Positions 25,010 through 33,681 of a DNA stretch of 64,000 nt are shown in pieces. Position 1 is the stretch's first letter, and each line of letters opens with the position of its first letter. The position numbers were made by a program, and so were the translations under genes. Below the pieces are notes generated by a model. That model saw only the letters and a list, made by a program, of their open reading frames with translations. It ran no database searches and was not told the DNA's origin. Origin of the DNA: Pseudomonas chlororaphis (lineage in GTDB: Bacteria > Pseudomonadota > Gammaproteobacteria > Pseudomonadales > Pseudomonadaceae); assembly GCF_003731765.1 (NCBI RefSeq), contig NZ_MOAL01000006.1, positions 1 through 64,000 of the forward strand, written 5' to 3'.

Positions 25010-26659
25010 TCAGCCTTGTTCGCTGGCACCCTGTGCCTGACCCTCATCGGCTGTCTCGGGTTGCGGGCAGTAGTCTTGCGCGTTGGCTGGCCACAGCACC
25101 TTGTTCTGGCCATCCAGCACTTGCTCGGCGCCGCATTCCAACTGGCTGACGGCAAAGCTTGTGGTGCCGTCCAGGCGGTACAGGGCCTTGAGGCTGCGGG
25201 TCTGATCGTCACCCAGGCCTTCCAGGGCATAACCGAAGATCGCGCCACGGGCTTCGTCGATCACCAGTTCCTGCCACTGGGCCGGGATCAGGCGTTGGCC
25301 CTTGAGGTCATAGAGCGCCACTTTCGACAGCGACGTGGTGTCTTCAAAGGCCAGCAGGAAGTGGCTGCTGGCGTCCAGGCGGATATTGGCGTACTGCCCA
25401 GGCTCCAGCAGCACCTTGCCCTTGGCGTCCATCACGCCCACGGTCTGGACCTGAGTCGGCTGGCCGAACACGGTGGTCTGTTTTCTCGGGCTGTTGGCGG
25501 TGCTGAAGATGAACAGGTCGGCATTCAGCGCACCGATCTGGGTGTAGGTCGGCTTGAACAGTTCGACGCCGTTGTCCACATCGAAGATACCGAAGGTGGC
25601 GCTGAAGGTGTTTTGCAGGACGCCGGTCTGGTTGTAGCCCGACACCTGCTTGAGCATGCCCATGGGGCTGAAGCCGGCAGGCTCTGCCGAGTCGTAGACT
25701 GGTTGCACCAGCCACTGGCCCTGGTGGTCGATCAGCCCGGCCTTGGCCCGTTCCCCTTCAGCGCCTTTGGCCATCACCAGCGCGCCCTTCTTGCCGAACA
25801 CCTGGCAGGTGGAAAACTGCGCCGGGATCACCGTCTTGCCCTGGAAATCCATGTAGCCGCATGGGCTGTCATAGGCTTGTCGAAACGCCACCAGGCCGTC
25901 GCCCGGCACGCCCATCCACTGGTAACTCAGGTCGGTGACCAGCTTGCCCTTGGCATCGGCCAGGCCTTTGCCCTGGCCCTCGGCGCTGACCACCAGGTAC
26001 TGGTTGCCCGCCGACTCGATGCTTTCGAACTCTACCTGGGTCTGTTCGCCGGTCTTGAGGTTGAGCGCCCATTTCTGGTCGCCGTGTTCACCGGTCATCC
26101 AGCCGCCGCGCTTGGTGAAGTCATCGCGCACCACGCTGGAATCCCACACCGCTTCGGTGACCACCTGGCCCTCGGGGCTGAGGATGCCGCGCTTGCCATC
26201 GAGCTCGTAGACGATGAAGTCGTCGTTGCCGCCGACGTACAGGTCATCGAAGCGCGGTGCCTGGATTTGCTTGCCCTGCTGGTCCATGACCCCCAGCTTG
26301 CCGTCCTGGCCGAAGCCGAAGTAACCCGGGGTCAGCAGGCGCAGGTCGTCGGTGAAGTTGGCCTTGATGATTTGCTTGCCGTCGGCACCGGCCAGGTTCC
26401 ACAGGCCGTCCTTGGCGAACAGGAAGCTGCTTTGCAGAGGGATCGACACCACGGCGTCGTAGTCGTTGTCGGGGCTGACCCGCACCACAGCGTTCTGGTC
26501 GAGCACCGCGCATTCACCGTTGGCGCACAGCGGCACCACCAGCGGCGCAGGGGCTACCGCCTGGGCCTTGGGCGCGGCGTCTTCCTTGCAGCCGACCAGG
26601 GCCAGGGCCGACAGCGAGAGGATGAAAGAGCCGATACGGGCGGTGGTATGTCTATCCAT
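25010..26659 (-). CDS. WG-repeat lipoprotein of unknown function
   Basis: A 549-residue predicted lipoprotein: signal peptide with lipobox ALVGC24, then about ten KWG/WG-like beta repeats (for example DGLWNLAGADGKQIIKANF, DGKLGVMDQQGKQI, GQGKGLADAKGKLVTDL, KAGLIDHQGQWLV), as in Gram-negative WG-repeat proteins. Such proteins are surface or periplasmic and mostly uncharacterised. The ATG at 26659 is chosen since it exposes the signal peptide. It is divergent from the qhpADCB operon with about 450 bp between. Confidence 0.8.
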   Translation of the reverse strand: MDRHTTARIGSFILSLSALALVGCKEDAAPKAQAVAPAPLVVPLCANGECAVLDQNAVVRVSPDNDYDAVVSIPLQSSFLFAKDGLWNLAGADGKQIIKANFTDDLRLLTPGYFGFGQDGKLGVMDQQGKQIQAPRFDDLYVGGNDDFIVYELDGKRGILSPEGQVVTEAVWDSSVVRDDFTKRGGWMTGEHGDQKWALNLKTGEQTQVEFESIESAGNQYLVVSAEGQGKGLADAKGKLVTDLSYQWMGVPGDGLVAFRQAYDSPCGYMDFQGKTVIPAQFSTCQVFGKKGALVMAKGAEGERAKAGLIDHQGQWLVQPVYDSAEPAGFSPMGMLKQVSGYNQTGVLQNTFSATFGIFDVDNGVELFKPTYTQIGALNADLFIFSTANSPRKQTTVFGQPTQVQTVGVMDAKGKVLLEPGQYANIRLDASSHFLLAFEDTTSLSKVALYDLKGQRLIPAQWQELVIDEARGAIFGYALEGLGDDQTRSLKALYRLDGTTSFAVSQLECGAEQVLDGQNKVLWPANAQDYCPQPETADEGQAQGASEQG

Positions 26660-26872
26660 GAACAGAGGTTCCTTGAGCATTGACGATTCTGGGCACTCGG
26701 CGCTTGTGGCACCGGCGCGTAAGGCGCGCCGATTGTCCAAGGCTGGGCCGAAAATGCAAGTGCCATCATCCTGAAATCACGCTGGGCGGGTGTATTTCGC
26801 AATAAAGCCCCTGGTCGGCCTGGCGCCGGCTTTACTGCAAACACGGCGGCGGGCGCGTCGCCTTGGCCGGCC

Positions 26873-26893
26873 CACGTCTCACACTGAGACGTG
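26873..26893. promoter_or_regulatory. Candidate upstream activating sequence for qhpADCB
   Basis: CACGTCTCA-CAC-TGAGACGTG is a perfect 9-bp inverted repeat with a 3-bp centre, about 92 bp upstream of the proposed -24 element of qhpA. Its core GTCTCA-CAC-TGAGAC has the same design as GTCGCA-AAC-TGCGAC before the aldehyde dehydrogenase gene. Distance and symmetry fit an enhancer site for an RpoN activator. Confidence 0.65.
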
Positions 26894-26984
26894 TGTCGCG
26901 AAATTGAACGGCATTCAGCCCTTGGTGGGCGCCTATTGGCCGGATTGTATTTTCAAGTTGTTGATTAGGTTGGTTTTTATAAGC

Positions 26985-27000
26985 TGGCACGCTCCGTGTA
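26985..27000 (+). promoter_or_regulatory. Candidate sigma-54 promoter of qhpADCB
   Basis: TGGCACGCTCCGTGTA has a perfect -24 TGGCACG, but the -12 element at correct spacing is GTGTA, with GT in place of the near-invariant GC; a perfect TTGCT follows 5 bases too far downstream. The activator-type palindrome upstream supports an RpoN promoter here despite the weak -12. A leader of roughly 100 nt would precede qhpA. Confidence 0.4.
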
Positions 27001-27112
27001 TTGCTCAAGCCAGACGTTTCTCTTGCCTCCATGACCGGCCTCGCCGGGCGTGGCAGAAACCATAAAAACGACCGACTAAAAATAAGAAAGCACCGTGGGA
27101 GGTTCGACCTAG

Positions 27113-28696
27113 ATGAAGAGAAAACTCCGCTTGAGGCTGACCGGCAGCCTGCTGGCCATGACCGCCTGTGCCACCTTGCATGCACCGCCCAGCTTCGCCG
27201 ATGCGCGCGACGCCCAGACCCTCCTCAAGCAAACCTGCCAGGGCTGTCACACCCCTGAAGCCGGCGACGCCCTGAGCCGCATCAGCCACCAGCGCAAGAC
27301 CCCGGAGGGCTGGCTGATGAGCATTGCGCGGATGCAGACCATGCACGGCTTGCAGATCAGCGATGACGACCGCCGCACCCTGGTCAAGTACCTGGCCGAC
27401 ACCCAGGGCCTGGCCCCCAGCGAGACCGATGGCGTGCGTTACGCCCTGGAGCGCCGGCTCAACACCGTCGAGCACTTCGACGAACAGACCAGCCAGATGT
27501 GCGGCCGCTGCCACTCCGGGGCGCGGGTTGCCCTGCAACGTCGCCCGGCCGAGGAATGGGAACGCCTGGTGAACTTCCACCTGGGGCAATGGCCGTCCCT
27601 GGAGTACCAGGCCCTGTCCCGGGATCGAGACTGGTTCGACCTGGCCCGCAAGGACATGGTGCCGTTGCTGGCCAAGCGTTATCCCCTCGACAATCCGGCC
27701 TGGAACGCGTGGCAGCAGGCCCGTCCCCAGGCCGAGGCGCTGGCGGGTGACTGGAGCTTCAGCGGGCACCTGCCGGGCAAGGGCGAGTTGGCTGGGGTGA
27801 TGAGCGTGGCAAGCGCCGGCGCTGACCAGTTCAAGGTCACGGTCAAGGGCCAGTATGCCGATGGCAGCCCGTTCAATGGTGAGGGCAGCGCGATCCTCTA
27901 CAGCGGCTACGAATGGCGCGGCAATGTCACGGTGGATGGTGTGGTCATGCGCCAGGTGCTGGCGGCCAAGGGCGACGAACTGCAAGGGCGCATGTTCGAA
28001 GCCGAGCATGATGAGCGCGGCCTGGACTTTGTCGCAGCCAGGCACGGCAGCCAACGTCTGCTGGCGGTGCAGCCGGGCTACTTGAAAACCGGTGGCGAAA
28101 GCGAAGTGACCCTGGTGGGCACCGGCCTTGCGGGTACGCCGAGCTTCGGCAAAGGCGTGCACGTGCTCCAGGTGCTGGAGCAGAGCCCCGAGCGTATTCG
28201 GGTCCGTCTCAAAGCGGCGGCCGATGCCAAGCCGGGTGTGCGTGAGGTCAGCGTCGGCACGCTCAAGGGCGTGAGCCTGGCGGTGTACAACCGCATTGCC
28301 GAGGTCAAGGTGGTGCCGGCGTTCTCCGTGGCACGGATTGGCGAAGGCGGCGGTTCGACGCCCAAGGTCCAGGGGCGCTTTGACGCCGAAGCCTGGGGCA
28401 AGGGTGCCGATGGCAAGGCCTATCGCATCGGCGTGGTCCCGGCGCAGTGGAAGGTCGAGGCCTTTGACGAGCGCGCCAAGGACGACGAAGACGTCAAGTT
28501 CGCCGGCACCATGCAGGCCGATGCCGGGGTGTTCACCCCAGGCGACGCCGGGCCCAACCCGCAACGCAAGATGTCCACCAATAATGCCGGCAACCTCAAG
28601 GTCATCGCGGCCGTGGAGGACGGCGGCAAGGCGCTGACCGGCGAGGGTCATCTGATCGTCACCGTGCAACGCTGGAACAATCCACCCATTCCCTGA
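27113..28696 (+). CDS. qhpA: Quinohemoprotein amine dehydrogenase alpha subunit (diheme)
   Basis: A 527-residue periplasmic diheme subunit. A signal peptide (about residues 1-29) is followed by an N-terminal cytochrome c region with two heme sites, C42-Q-G-C-H46 and C130-G-R-C-H134, then beta-rich domains including an Ig-like segment, as in the crystallised enzymes of Pseudomonas putida and Paracoccus. The subunit takes electrons from the gamma-subunit quinone and passes them to a soluble acceptor such as cytochrome c or azurin. GGGAGG precedes the ATG at 27113. It heads the operon qhpA-qhpD-qhpC-qhpB, preceded by a candidate RpoN promoter and activator palindrome. Confidence 0.95.
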   Translation: MKRKLRLRLTGSLLAMTACATLHAPPSFADARDAQTLLKQTCQGCHTPEAGDALSRISHQRKTPEGWLMSIARMQTMHGLQISDDDRRTLVKYLADTQGLAPSETDGVRYALERRLNTVEHFDEQTSQMCGRCHSGARVALQRRPAEEWERLVNFHLGQWPSLEYQALSRDRDWFDLARKDMVPLLAKRYPLDNPAWNAWQQARPQAEALAGDWSFSGHLPGKGELAGVMSVASAGADQFKVTVKGQYADGSPFNGEGSAILYSGYEWRGNVTVDGVVMRQVLAAKGDELQGRMFEAEHDERGLDFVAARHGSQRLLAVQPGYLKTGGESEVTLVGTGLAGTPSFGKGVHVLQVLEQSPERIRVRLKAAADAKPGVREVSVGTLKGVSLAVYNRIAEVKVVPAFSVARIGEGGGSTPKVQGRFDAEAWGKGADGKAYRIGVVPAQWKVEAFDERAKDDEDVKFAGTMQADAGVFTPGDAGPNPQRKMSTNNAGNLKVIAAVEDGGKALTGEGHLIVTVQRWNNPPIP

Positions 28697-28776
28697 GGCG
28701 CTGTTGAACAGAGCACGACAGAGACTTTCAGGAATGACCGCAGGCCCCCGAGAAGGGGGCTGCACAGGAGGTTGTG

Positions 28777-30207
28777 ATGGGCGCAATTTTGAACCTGGTG
28801 GAGCGTAACCTGCATGAAGTGCAGGTGGACGCCGACCGCATGCTGTTCCATATCCCCAGCAGTTCGCTGTTCGCCAGCGATGAACTGACCGGAAGCATCA
28901 TCGACACGCTGCGTGGCGCAGGCTGTTCCTCGGACGATCTGGTCCAGCGTCTGGCGGCCCGCTACGACGGTGCGCAAGTCACCGAAACCCTGCACGAGCT
29001 GATGGCCCTGGAGCTGGTCAGCGATGGCTCGCCCCTGACCCCGGACATCGCCGTGCGCCGGGTCGAGCGCACGGCGATCAATACCGTGGTGCTCAACGTC
29101 AACACCGGCTGCAACCTGAGTTGCACCTACTGCTACAAGGAGGACTTGGACAAGCCCTCGGCCGGCAAGAAGATGGAGGTCGAGACCGCCATCGCCTCGG
29201 TGGAAATGCTGCTCAAGGAATCCCCGGACGAAGAACGCTTCACCGTGGTGTTCTTTGGCGGCGAGCCCCTGAGCAACCGCAAGCTGATCGAGTACATGGT
29301 CGACTACTGCGAGAAGCGTTTTCGCGAGGCCGGCAAGTTCGTCGAGTTCGTCATGACCACCAACGCCACCTTGCTCACCGAAGAAACCGTGGACTACCTC
29401 AACGCCCACCGTTTTGGCTTATCGGTGAGCATCGACGGGCCCAAGACCGTGCACGACCGCAACCGCATCACCGTGGGCGGGCAGGGCACCTACGACGTGG
29501 TACGGCGCAAGGCCGAGATGCTGCTGTCGCGCTACAACAGCCGGCCGGTGGGCGCGCGGGTCACCCTGACCACCGGCGTCACCGACGTCGAAACTATCTG
29601 GGACCACCTGTTCAACGAACTGGGGTTTGCCGAGGTCGGCTTTGCCCCAGTGACCTCCGGCGATATCAGCAGCTTCAACCTCTCTGGCGAGGAATTGATC
29701 GAAGTCTTCGCCAGCATGAAACGCCTGGGCGGGCGCTACCTGGAGGCGGCCCTGGAGCATCGCAATATCGGCTTCTCCAACCTGCACCAACTGATTACCG
29801 ACATTCATGAAGGGCACAAGAAAGCCCTGCCGTGCGGCGCCGGGTTGAAGATGCTGGCGGTGGATCACAAGGGCGAGCTGAACCTCTGCCACCGTTTCAC
29901 CGGCTCGTCCCTGCCGACCTTCGGCAATGTCCACAGCGGGGTGAAACAGGTGGAGCTCAACGACTTCCTGTCCCAGCGCCTGGACCGCAGCAACACCGGC
30001 TGCGAGAGCTGCCGCATCCGCAATCTGTGCTCCGGCGGCTGCTACCACGAGAGCTATGCGCGCTACGGCGACCCGGCGCACCCGACCTATCACTATTGCG
30101 AGCTGATGCGTGACTGGGTGGATTTCGGCATCGATGTCTACAGCCGGATCATGGCCCACAACCCTGCGTTCATCAGCAGTTACATCACTCCGCGCAAGGC
30201 CCACTGA
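28777..30207 (+). CDS. qhpD: QhpD radical-SAM/SPASM thioether-crosslinking enzyme
   Basis: A 476-residue radical S-adenosylmethionine enzyme that forms the intrapeptide Cys-to-Asp/Glu thioether bonds of the gamma subunit. The 4Fe-4S motif is C112-xxx-C116-xx-C119 (GCNLSCTYCYKED), and the C-terminal SPASM region has the cysteines of LPCGAG, NLCHRF and GCESCRIRNLCSGGCYHE for auxiliary clusters. The N-terminal region (about 1-95) resembles a peptide-recognition domain. The ATG at 28777 follows AGGAGG; a GTG one codon earlier is the alternative. It lies between qhpA and the gamma-subunit gene, one base from the latter, so enzyme and substrate are made together. Confidence 0.95.
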   Translation: MGAILNLVERNLHEVQVDADRMLFHIPSSSLFASDELTGSIIDTLRGAGCSSDDLVQRLAARYDGAQVTETLHELMALELVSDGSPLTPDIAVRRVERTAINTVVLNVNTGCNLSCTYCYKEDLDKPSAGKKMEVETAIASVEMLLKESPDEERFTVVFFGGEPLSNRKLIEYMVDYCEKRFREAGKFVEFVMTTNATLLTEETVDYLNAHRFGLSVSIDGPKTVHDRNRITVGGQGTYDVVRRKAEMLLSRYNSRPVGARVTLTTGVTDVETIWDHLFNELGFAEVGFAPVTSGDISSFNLSGEELIEVFASMKRLGGRYLEAALEHRNIGFSNLHQLITDIHEGHKKALPCGAGLKMLAVDHKGELNLCHRFTGSSLPTFGNVHSGVKQVELNDFLSQRLDRSNTGCESCRIRNLCSGGCYHESYARYGDPAHPTYHYCELMRDWVDFGIDVYSRIMAHNPAFISSYITPRKAH

Positions 30208-30208
30208 C

Positions 30209-30532
30209 ATGAAGCATCTCAAGCCGATCAACAACAAAGCCCAGAAACTGGAACAGGCCGCCGCCGACAACCGCATCGAAGAGGTGGTGGCGATGAACTC
30301 CGTAGCCGGTTGTGCCTCGACCACCGACCCAGGCTGGGAAATCGACGCCTTTGGTGGTGTGTCGTCGCTGTGCCAGCCGATGGAAGCGGACCTCTACGGC
30401 TGCTCCGACCCTTGCTGGTGGCCGGCCCAGGTGCCGGACATGATGAGCACCTACCCGGACTGGAACAAAGATGCCCAGGCGTCCAACGAGAGCTGGCGCA
30501 ACCTCGGCACCGTGTTCCCCAAAGACAAGTAA
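30209..30532 (+). CDS. qhpC: Quinohemoprotein amine dehydrogenase gamma subunit precursor (CTQ carrier)
   Basis: A 107-residue peptide modified after translation into the catalytic subunit. Aligning to the known mature numbering places every crosslink partner: Cys7-Glu16, Cys27-Asp33 and Cys41-Asp49 thioethers, and Cys37-Trp43 forming cysteine tryptophylquinone. In precursor numbering these are C35/E44, C55/D61, C69/D77 and C65/W71. This predicts a 28-residue leader ending at VVA and a 79-residue mature chain starting MNSVAGC. The leader lacks a Sec signal, in line with export by QhpF after QhpD crosslinking and cleavage by QhpE. The ATG at 30209 starts one base after the qhpD stop. The gene is short and easily missed. 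Confidence 0.96.
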   Translation: MKHLKPINNKAQKLEQAAADNRIEEVVAMNSVAGCASTTDPGWEIDAFGGVSSLCQPMEADLYGCSDPCWWPAQVPDMMSTYPDWNKDAQASNESWRNLGTVFPKDK

Positions 30533-30572
30533 CCGCCCGTAGACAGCAACGGAACAGAAGAAGGATTCCAGC

Positions 30573-31706
30573 ATGCGATCCATTACTGCTTGCGGCCTGG
30601 CCGCTTCCGCCATCCTGAGTGCCTGTTCACTCAGCGTCCTGGCCGATGAAGCGCCGGCCCCTGAAAACCGGGCCTTGAACCCCGGCCATGAATACATGGT
30701 GACCACCAACTACCCGAACAACCTGCACCTGATCGACCTGGCCAACGACAGCCTCTACAAGACCTGCAAGATGCCCGACGCCTTTGGCCCCGGCAGCGTG
30801 CAATTGTCGCCGGACCGCAAGATCGCCTACGTGCTCAATAACCACTACGCGGATGTCTACGGCGTCGAGCTGGACAGCTGCAAGCAGGTGTTCCACGCCA
30901 GCATCACCCAGCAGCCCGGGGAGAAGGCGCGTTCGATGTTTGCCTTCACCGTCAGCCACGACGGCAAGGAGCTGTACACCGTGGCCAACCCGACCCAGAT
31001 GCTCAACGACCGTTATGAGGTGAAACAGCCGCGCCTGGACGTCTACGCCACCGACGCCGGGATGAACGCCAAGCCGGTGCGCAGCTTCCCAGCGCCGCGC
31101 CAACTGACCATCATGCAGAGCGGCGATGACGGCACCCTGTATGTGGCCGGTGCCGACATTTACAAAGTGAATGTGCAGACCGGCAAGTTCGACGTGCTGA
31201 TCCCCAGCCGCCACTGGAAACGTCCCAACTACAGCGCCCCGGACGTGCTCTACGTGTGGAACCAGCAGACCTATCGCCACGATTTCTCGCTGCTCTACAC
31301 CACCGCCAAGTTCAAGGACAAAAAGCACGACCCGGCCACCGCCGATTACCTGTACGGGCTGTTCAGCGTTGACCTGAAGACCGGCAAGACCGAAACCACG
31401 GACTTCGGCCCGTTGACCGAGATCTACTTCAGTGGCATGCGTTCGCCCAAGGACCCGAACCTGATGTTCGGCGTGCTCAATCGCCTGGCCAAGTACGACA
31501 TCAAGCAGAAAAAGCTGCTGCAGTCAGCGACCCTGGATCACTCCTACTACTGCATTTCGTTCAACAAGGACGGCAGCAAGATCTACCTGGCCGGGACCTT
31601 CAATGACGTGGCGATCTTCGACGCCGAGAGCCTGAAGCAGGTTGGCAGCGTCAAGCTGCCGGGCGGCGACATGGCCATCACCACGGCGCAGATCTTCGTG
31701 CGCTGA
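30573..31706 (+). CDS. qhpB: Quinohemoprotein amine dehydrogenase beta subunit (beta-propeller)
   Basis: A 377-residue secreted subunit. The signal peptide covers about residues 1-25 (ending SVLADEA), and the mature part is a seven-bladed beta-propeller of the YVTN/amine-dehydrogenase heavy-chain type (repeated motifs such as NNLHLIDLANDSLYKTC and KTGKTETTDFGPL). It forms part of the active-site entrance and scaffolds the gamma subunit. GAAGGA precedes the ATG at 30573. It is the last gene of the operon, followed by a degenerate REP-like segment and no strong terminator. Confidence 0.95.
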   Translation: MRSITACGLAASAILSACSLSVLADEAPAPENRALNPGHEYMVTTNYPNNLHLIDLANDSLYKTCKMPDAFGPGSVQLSPDRKIAYVLNNHYADVYGVELDSCKQVFHASITQQPGEKARSMFAFTVSHDGKELYTVANPTQMLNDRYEVKQPRLDVYATDAGMNAKPVRSFPAPRQLTIMQSGDDGTLYVAGADIYKVNVQTGKFDVLIPSRHWKRPNYSAPDVLYVWNQQTYRHDFSLLYTTAKFKDKKHDPATADYLYGLFSVDLKTGKTETTDFGPLTEIYFSGMRSPKDPNLMFGVLNRLAKYDIKQKKLLQSATLDHSYYCISFNKDGSKIYLAGTFNDVAIFDAESLKQVGSVKLPGGDMAITTAQIFVR

Positions 31707-31724
31707 CTTCGTCTGCACTGGCCG

Positions 31725-31796
31725 GCTCCTGTCGTGGGCGCCGGCTGGCCGGCAGCGTCTCGGCCGACGCCTTTGCGGGCAAGCCTGTTTCTACAG
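31725..31796. repeat. Degenerate REP/BIME-like element
   Basis: The segment contains GGCCGGCTCCTGTCGTGGGC and, 50 bp on, GCGGGCAAGCCTGTTTCTACA, which resemble the opposed arms of the REP units at 9949-10290 with several substitutions. It lies between qhpB and a convergent gene. Confidence 0.5.
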
Positions 31797-32192
31797 TCCG
31801 GGCACCGGGCAGCTCAGGTCGCCTTCCTGGCACTTCAGGTAGGTCTTGAGTTGTTCCACCCGTGCCTTGGTCAGTGCTGTGGTGCAGTTGCTGTACACCA
31901 GCGGGTACACGCTGCCGCCTTCCACCCCTGATGCAGAGAAACCGCACTCGGCATCGCGGAAAGCGACCCAGGCACGCTGGGCGCCGACCAGTTGCTTCTT
32001 GATCTCGGGCTGGTCTTTCAGGCGCTGGTTGATCTGCTGGTAACGGGCATTGAGTTCTTTGTCGGCGGCTTTGTACTGCTGGGCGGCGCACTGGTTCATA
32101 TCGCCTTGGGTGACCGCGTTGTCACAGTTGTCGGCCTGGGCCAGCGGGGCCAGTAACAGCGGAATCAGGGCGAGAAACAAGGTAGGGCGCAT
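31791..32192 (-). CDS. LprI/DUF1311-type secreted protein
   Basis: A 133-residue secreted protein with a signal peptide (residues 1-20, ending APLAQA) and four or more cysteines in the pattern of the lysozyme-inhibitor LprI-N-terminal family (DNCDNAVTQGDMNQCAAQQYKAADKELNARYQQI; WVAFRDAEC; YSNCTTALTKARVEQLKTYL). Members are periplasmic or envelope proteins; only a few have shown lysozyme inhibition. The ATG at 32192 exposes the signal peptide. It is convergent with qhpB. Confidence 0.85.
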   Translation of the reverse strand: MRPTLFLALIPLLLAPLAQADNCDNAVTQGDMNQCAAQQYKAADKELNARYQQINQRLKDQPEIKKQLVGAQRAWVAFRDAECGFSASGVEGGSVYPLVYSNCTTALTKARVEQLKTYLKCQEGDLSCPVPGL

Positions 32193-32239
32193 GAGCAATC
32201 TCTCTGTGAAAGGGGGGGCGGTTGGAAAGGTGAGGAAGA

Positions 32240-32650
32240 TTAGCCGGTGGCGGGTGGCTGCCATTCGGGCCAGGCCTCAACGTCTTCATGGGCCAGCCAG
32301 GGCACGGCGTGGGAGGTCCAGATCTGCACGTGGGGGACGCTGCCCGGATCATCATCCAGGGTCGCCACCCGCAGGATCACATGGGGCTGCCCCGGTCGCT
32401 CGGCCAGCAGATGGGAGCCACACACCGAACAGAAGTGCCGCAGCTTGCCCGGCGATGACTCGAAGGACGAGAGCTTTGCTTCCCCACTGAGCCAGCGAAA
32501 ATGCTCGCGCATCACCCCGGCGGTGGAGGCGAAGGCCGCGGCGTGGGCTTTGCGACAGGTGCGGCAATGGCAATGGCCGATGGGCATGTCCAGGCCATCG
32601 ACTTCGTAGCGCACGGCCTGGCACAGGCAACTGCCTTGTAGGGGCTTCAT
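32240..32650 (-). CDS. GFA-family (formaldehyde-activating-like) zinc protein
   Basis: A 136-residue CENP-V/GFA-fold protein. The zinc-binding cysteines are visible as GSCLCQAVRY, HCHCRTCRK and FCSVCGSHL. Family members include a glutathione-dependent formaldehyde-activating enzyme, but most are of unknown role, so the name is structural. It overlaps the ADP-ribosylglycohydrolase gene by 4 bases (ATGA), giving a two-gene operon. Confidence 0.88.
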   Translation of the reverse strand: MKPLQGSCLCQAVRYEVDGLDMPIGHCHCRTCRKAHAAAFASTAGVMREHFRWLSGEAKLSSFESSPGKLRHFCSVCGSHLLAERPGQPHVILRVATLDDDPGSVPHVQIWTSHAVPWLAHEDVEAWPEWQPPATG

Positions 32651-33567
32651 GGGTGCGACTCCCCGTTGGCCAGTTGCAGCAAGGCATCGGCGCTGGCCTG
32701 GATCTCATCGGCCATGTGCAGTTTGGCCAGCCACGCCTCGGGAATGCCCTGGACCCCGTAATAGGCGCCCGCCAGTTGGCCGACGATCGCCGCCGTGGTG
32801 TCGGCGTCATCCCCCAGGTTGGTGGCTTGCAGCACCGCGTCGGCGAAGCTGTCGCTGTGCTGGAAACACCACAATGCGGCTTCCAGGGAGGCGACGCAGT
32901 AACCGCTGCCGACAATCGCTTCGCGGGGTTTTTCCAGGTATTGGCCCTGGGCAATGGCCGCCACCTTGGGTTCGCTGAAGCTCAGGTCCGTCAGCCGTTG
33001 CAGCTCGGCCTTGGTGGCCCCGTGCAAGGCCTTGGCGATCAGCGCGGCGAACAGTTGGCAGCACTCGATGGCTTCCGGCGCGGCGTGGGTGGTGCGCGAG
33101 CTGTCGGCGGCCAATTGGGCAATACGCTGGGCATCGGGGAAGGCGAACAGCACCACCGGCGCCAGGCGCATCAGCGAGCCGTTGCCGGCGGTGTAGGGGT
33201 TGCTCGAACCGGAGTAGGCGTTGCCCGTGGCCTGGAACTCGGCCAGGGCCTCGCGCACGGTGATGCCGATGTCGAAGCACTCGCCGGTGGCGCTCAGGTA
33301 GCCCCATTGCCACCAGTTGAGGTAGCGGCCCATCTGGTCCGCCGGGTTGAAGGCGCCTTTGTTGATCAGGCTTTCCGCCAGGCACAGGGCCATGGAGGTG
33401 TCGTCGGTCCACTGCCCGGCCTTGAGGTTGAATGGTCCGCCGCCAAGCATGTCCGTGACGGGGGCAAAGGAACCGCGGGGTTTGAACTCCACCGTGGTGC
33501 CGACGGCGTCGCCGCAGGCCAGGCCAAGCAGGCTGCCACGGTAACGGTCAGAAAGGCGCAGAAGCAT
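32647..33567 (-). CDS. ADP-ribosylglycohydrolase (DraG family)
   Basis: A 306-residue all-helical hydrolase that removes ADP-ribose from proteins or small ligands. The dinuclear Mg site motifs are both visible: WTDDTSMAL near residue 53 and NLGDDADTTAAIVGQLAGAYYG near residue 248. The N-terminal GSLLGLACGDAVG is also conserved. Translationally coupled to the GFA-family gene. No partner ADP-ribosyltransferase lies in the window, so its substrate is open (protein, nucleic acid or NAD metabolite). Confidence 0.9.
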   Translation of the reverse strand: MLLRLSDRYRGSLLGLACGDAVGTTVEFKPRGSFAPVTDMLGGGPFNLKAGQWTDDTSMALCLAESLINKGAFNPADQMGRYLNWWQWGYLSATGECFDIGITVREALAEFQATGNAYSGSSNPYTAGNGSLMRLAPVVLFAFPDAQRIAQLAADSSRTTHAAPEAIECCQLFAALIAKALHGATKAELQRLTDLSFSEPKVAAIAQGQYLEKPREAIVGSGYCVASLEAALWCFQHSDSFADAVLQATNLGDDADTTAAIVGQLAGAYYGVQGIPEAWLAKLHMADEIQASADALLQLANGESHP

Positions 33568-33681
33568 GAATCGTCCTTGGGGTCAGGCTGGGGCTTGCGA
33601 CAGTAGCATTTTCCCGTCGGGGAATGGACAGCACACAGGTGCCCGCTGGTTGCGTATTGCCGTGCCTTGAACATTGGATTA

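Noticed and set aside
26790..27065. Possible short leader gene before qhpA
   Set aside because: The frame crosses the activator palindrome and the RpoN-like element and has no ribosome site.
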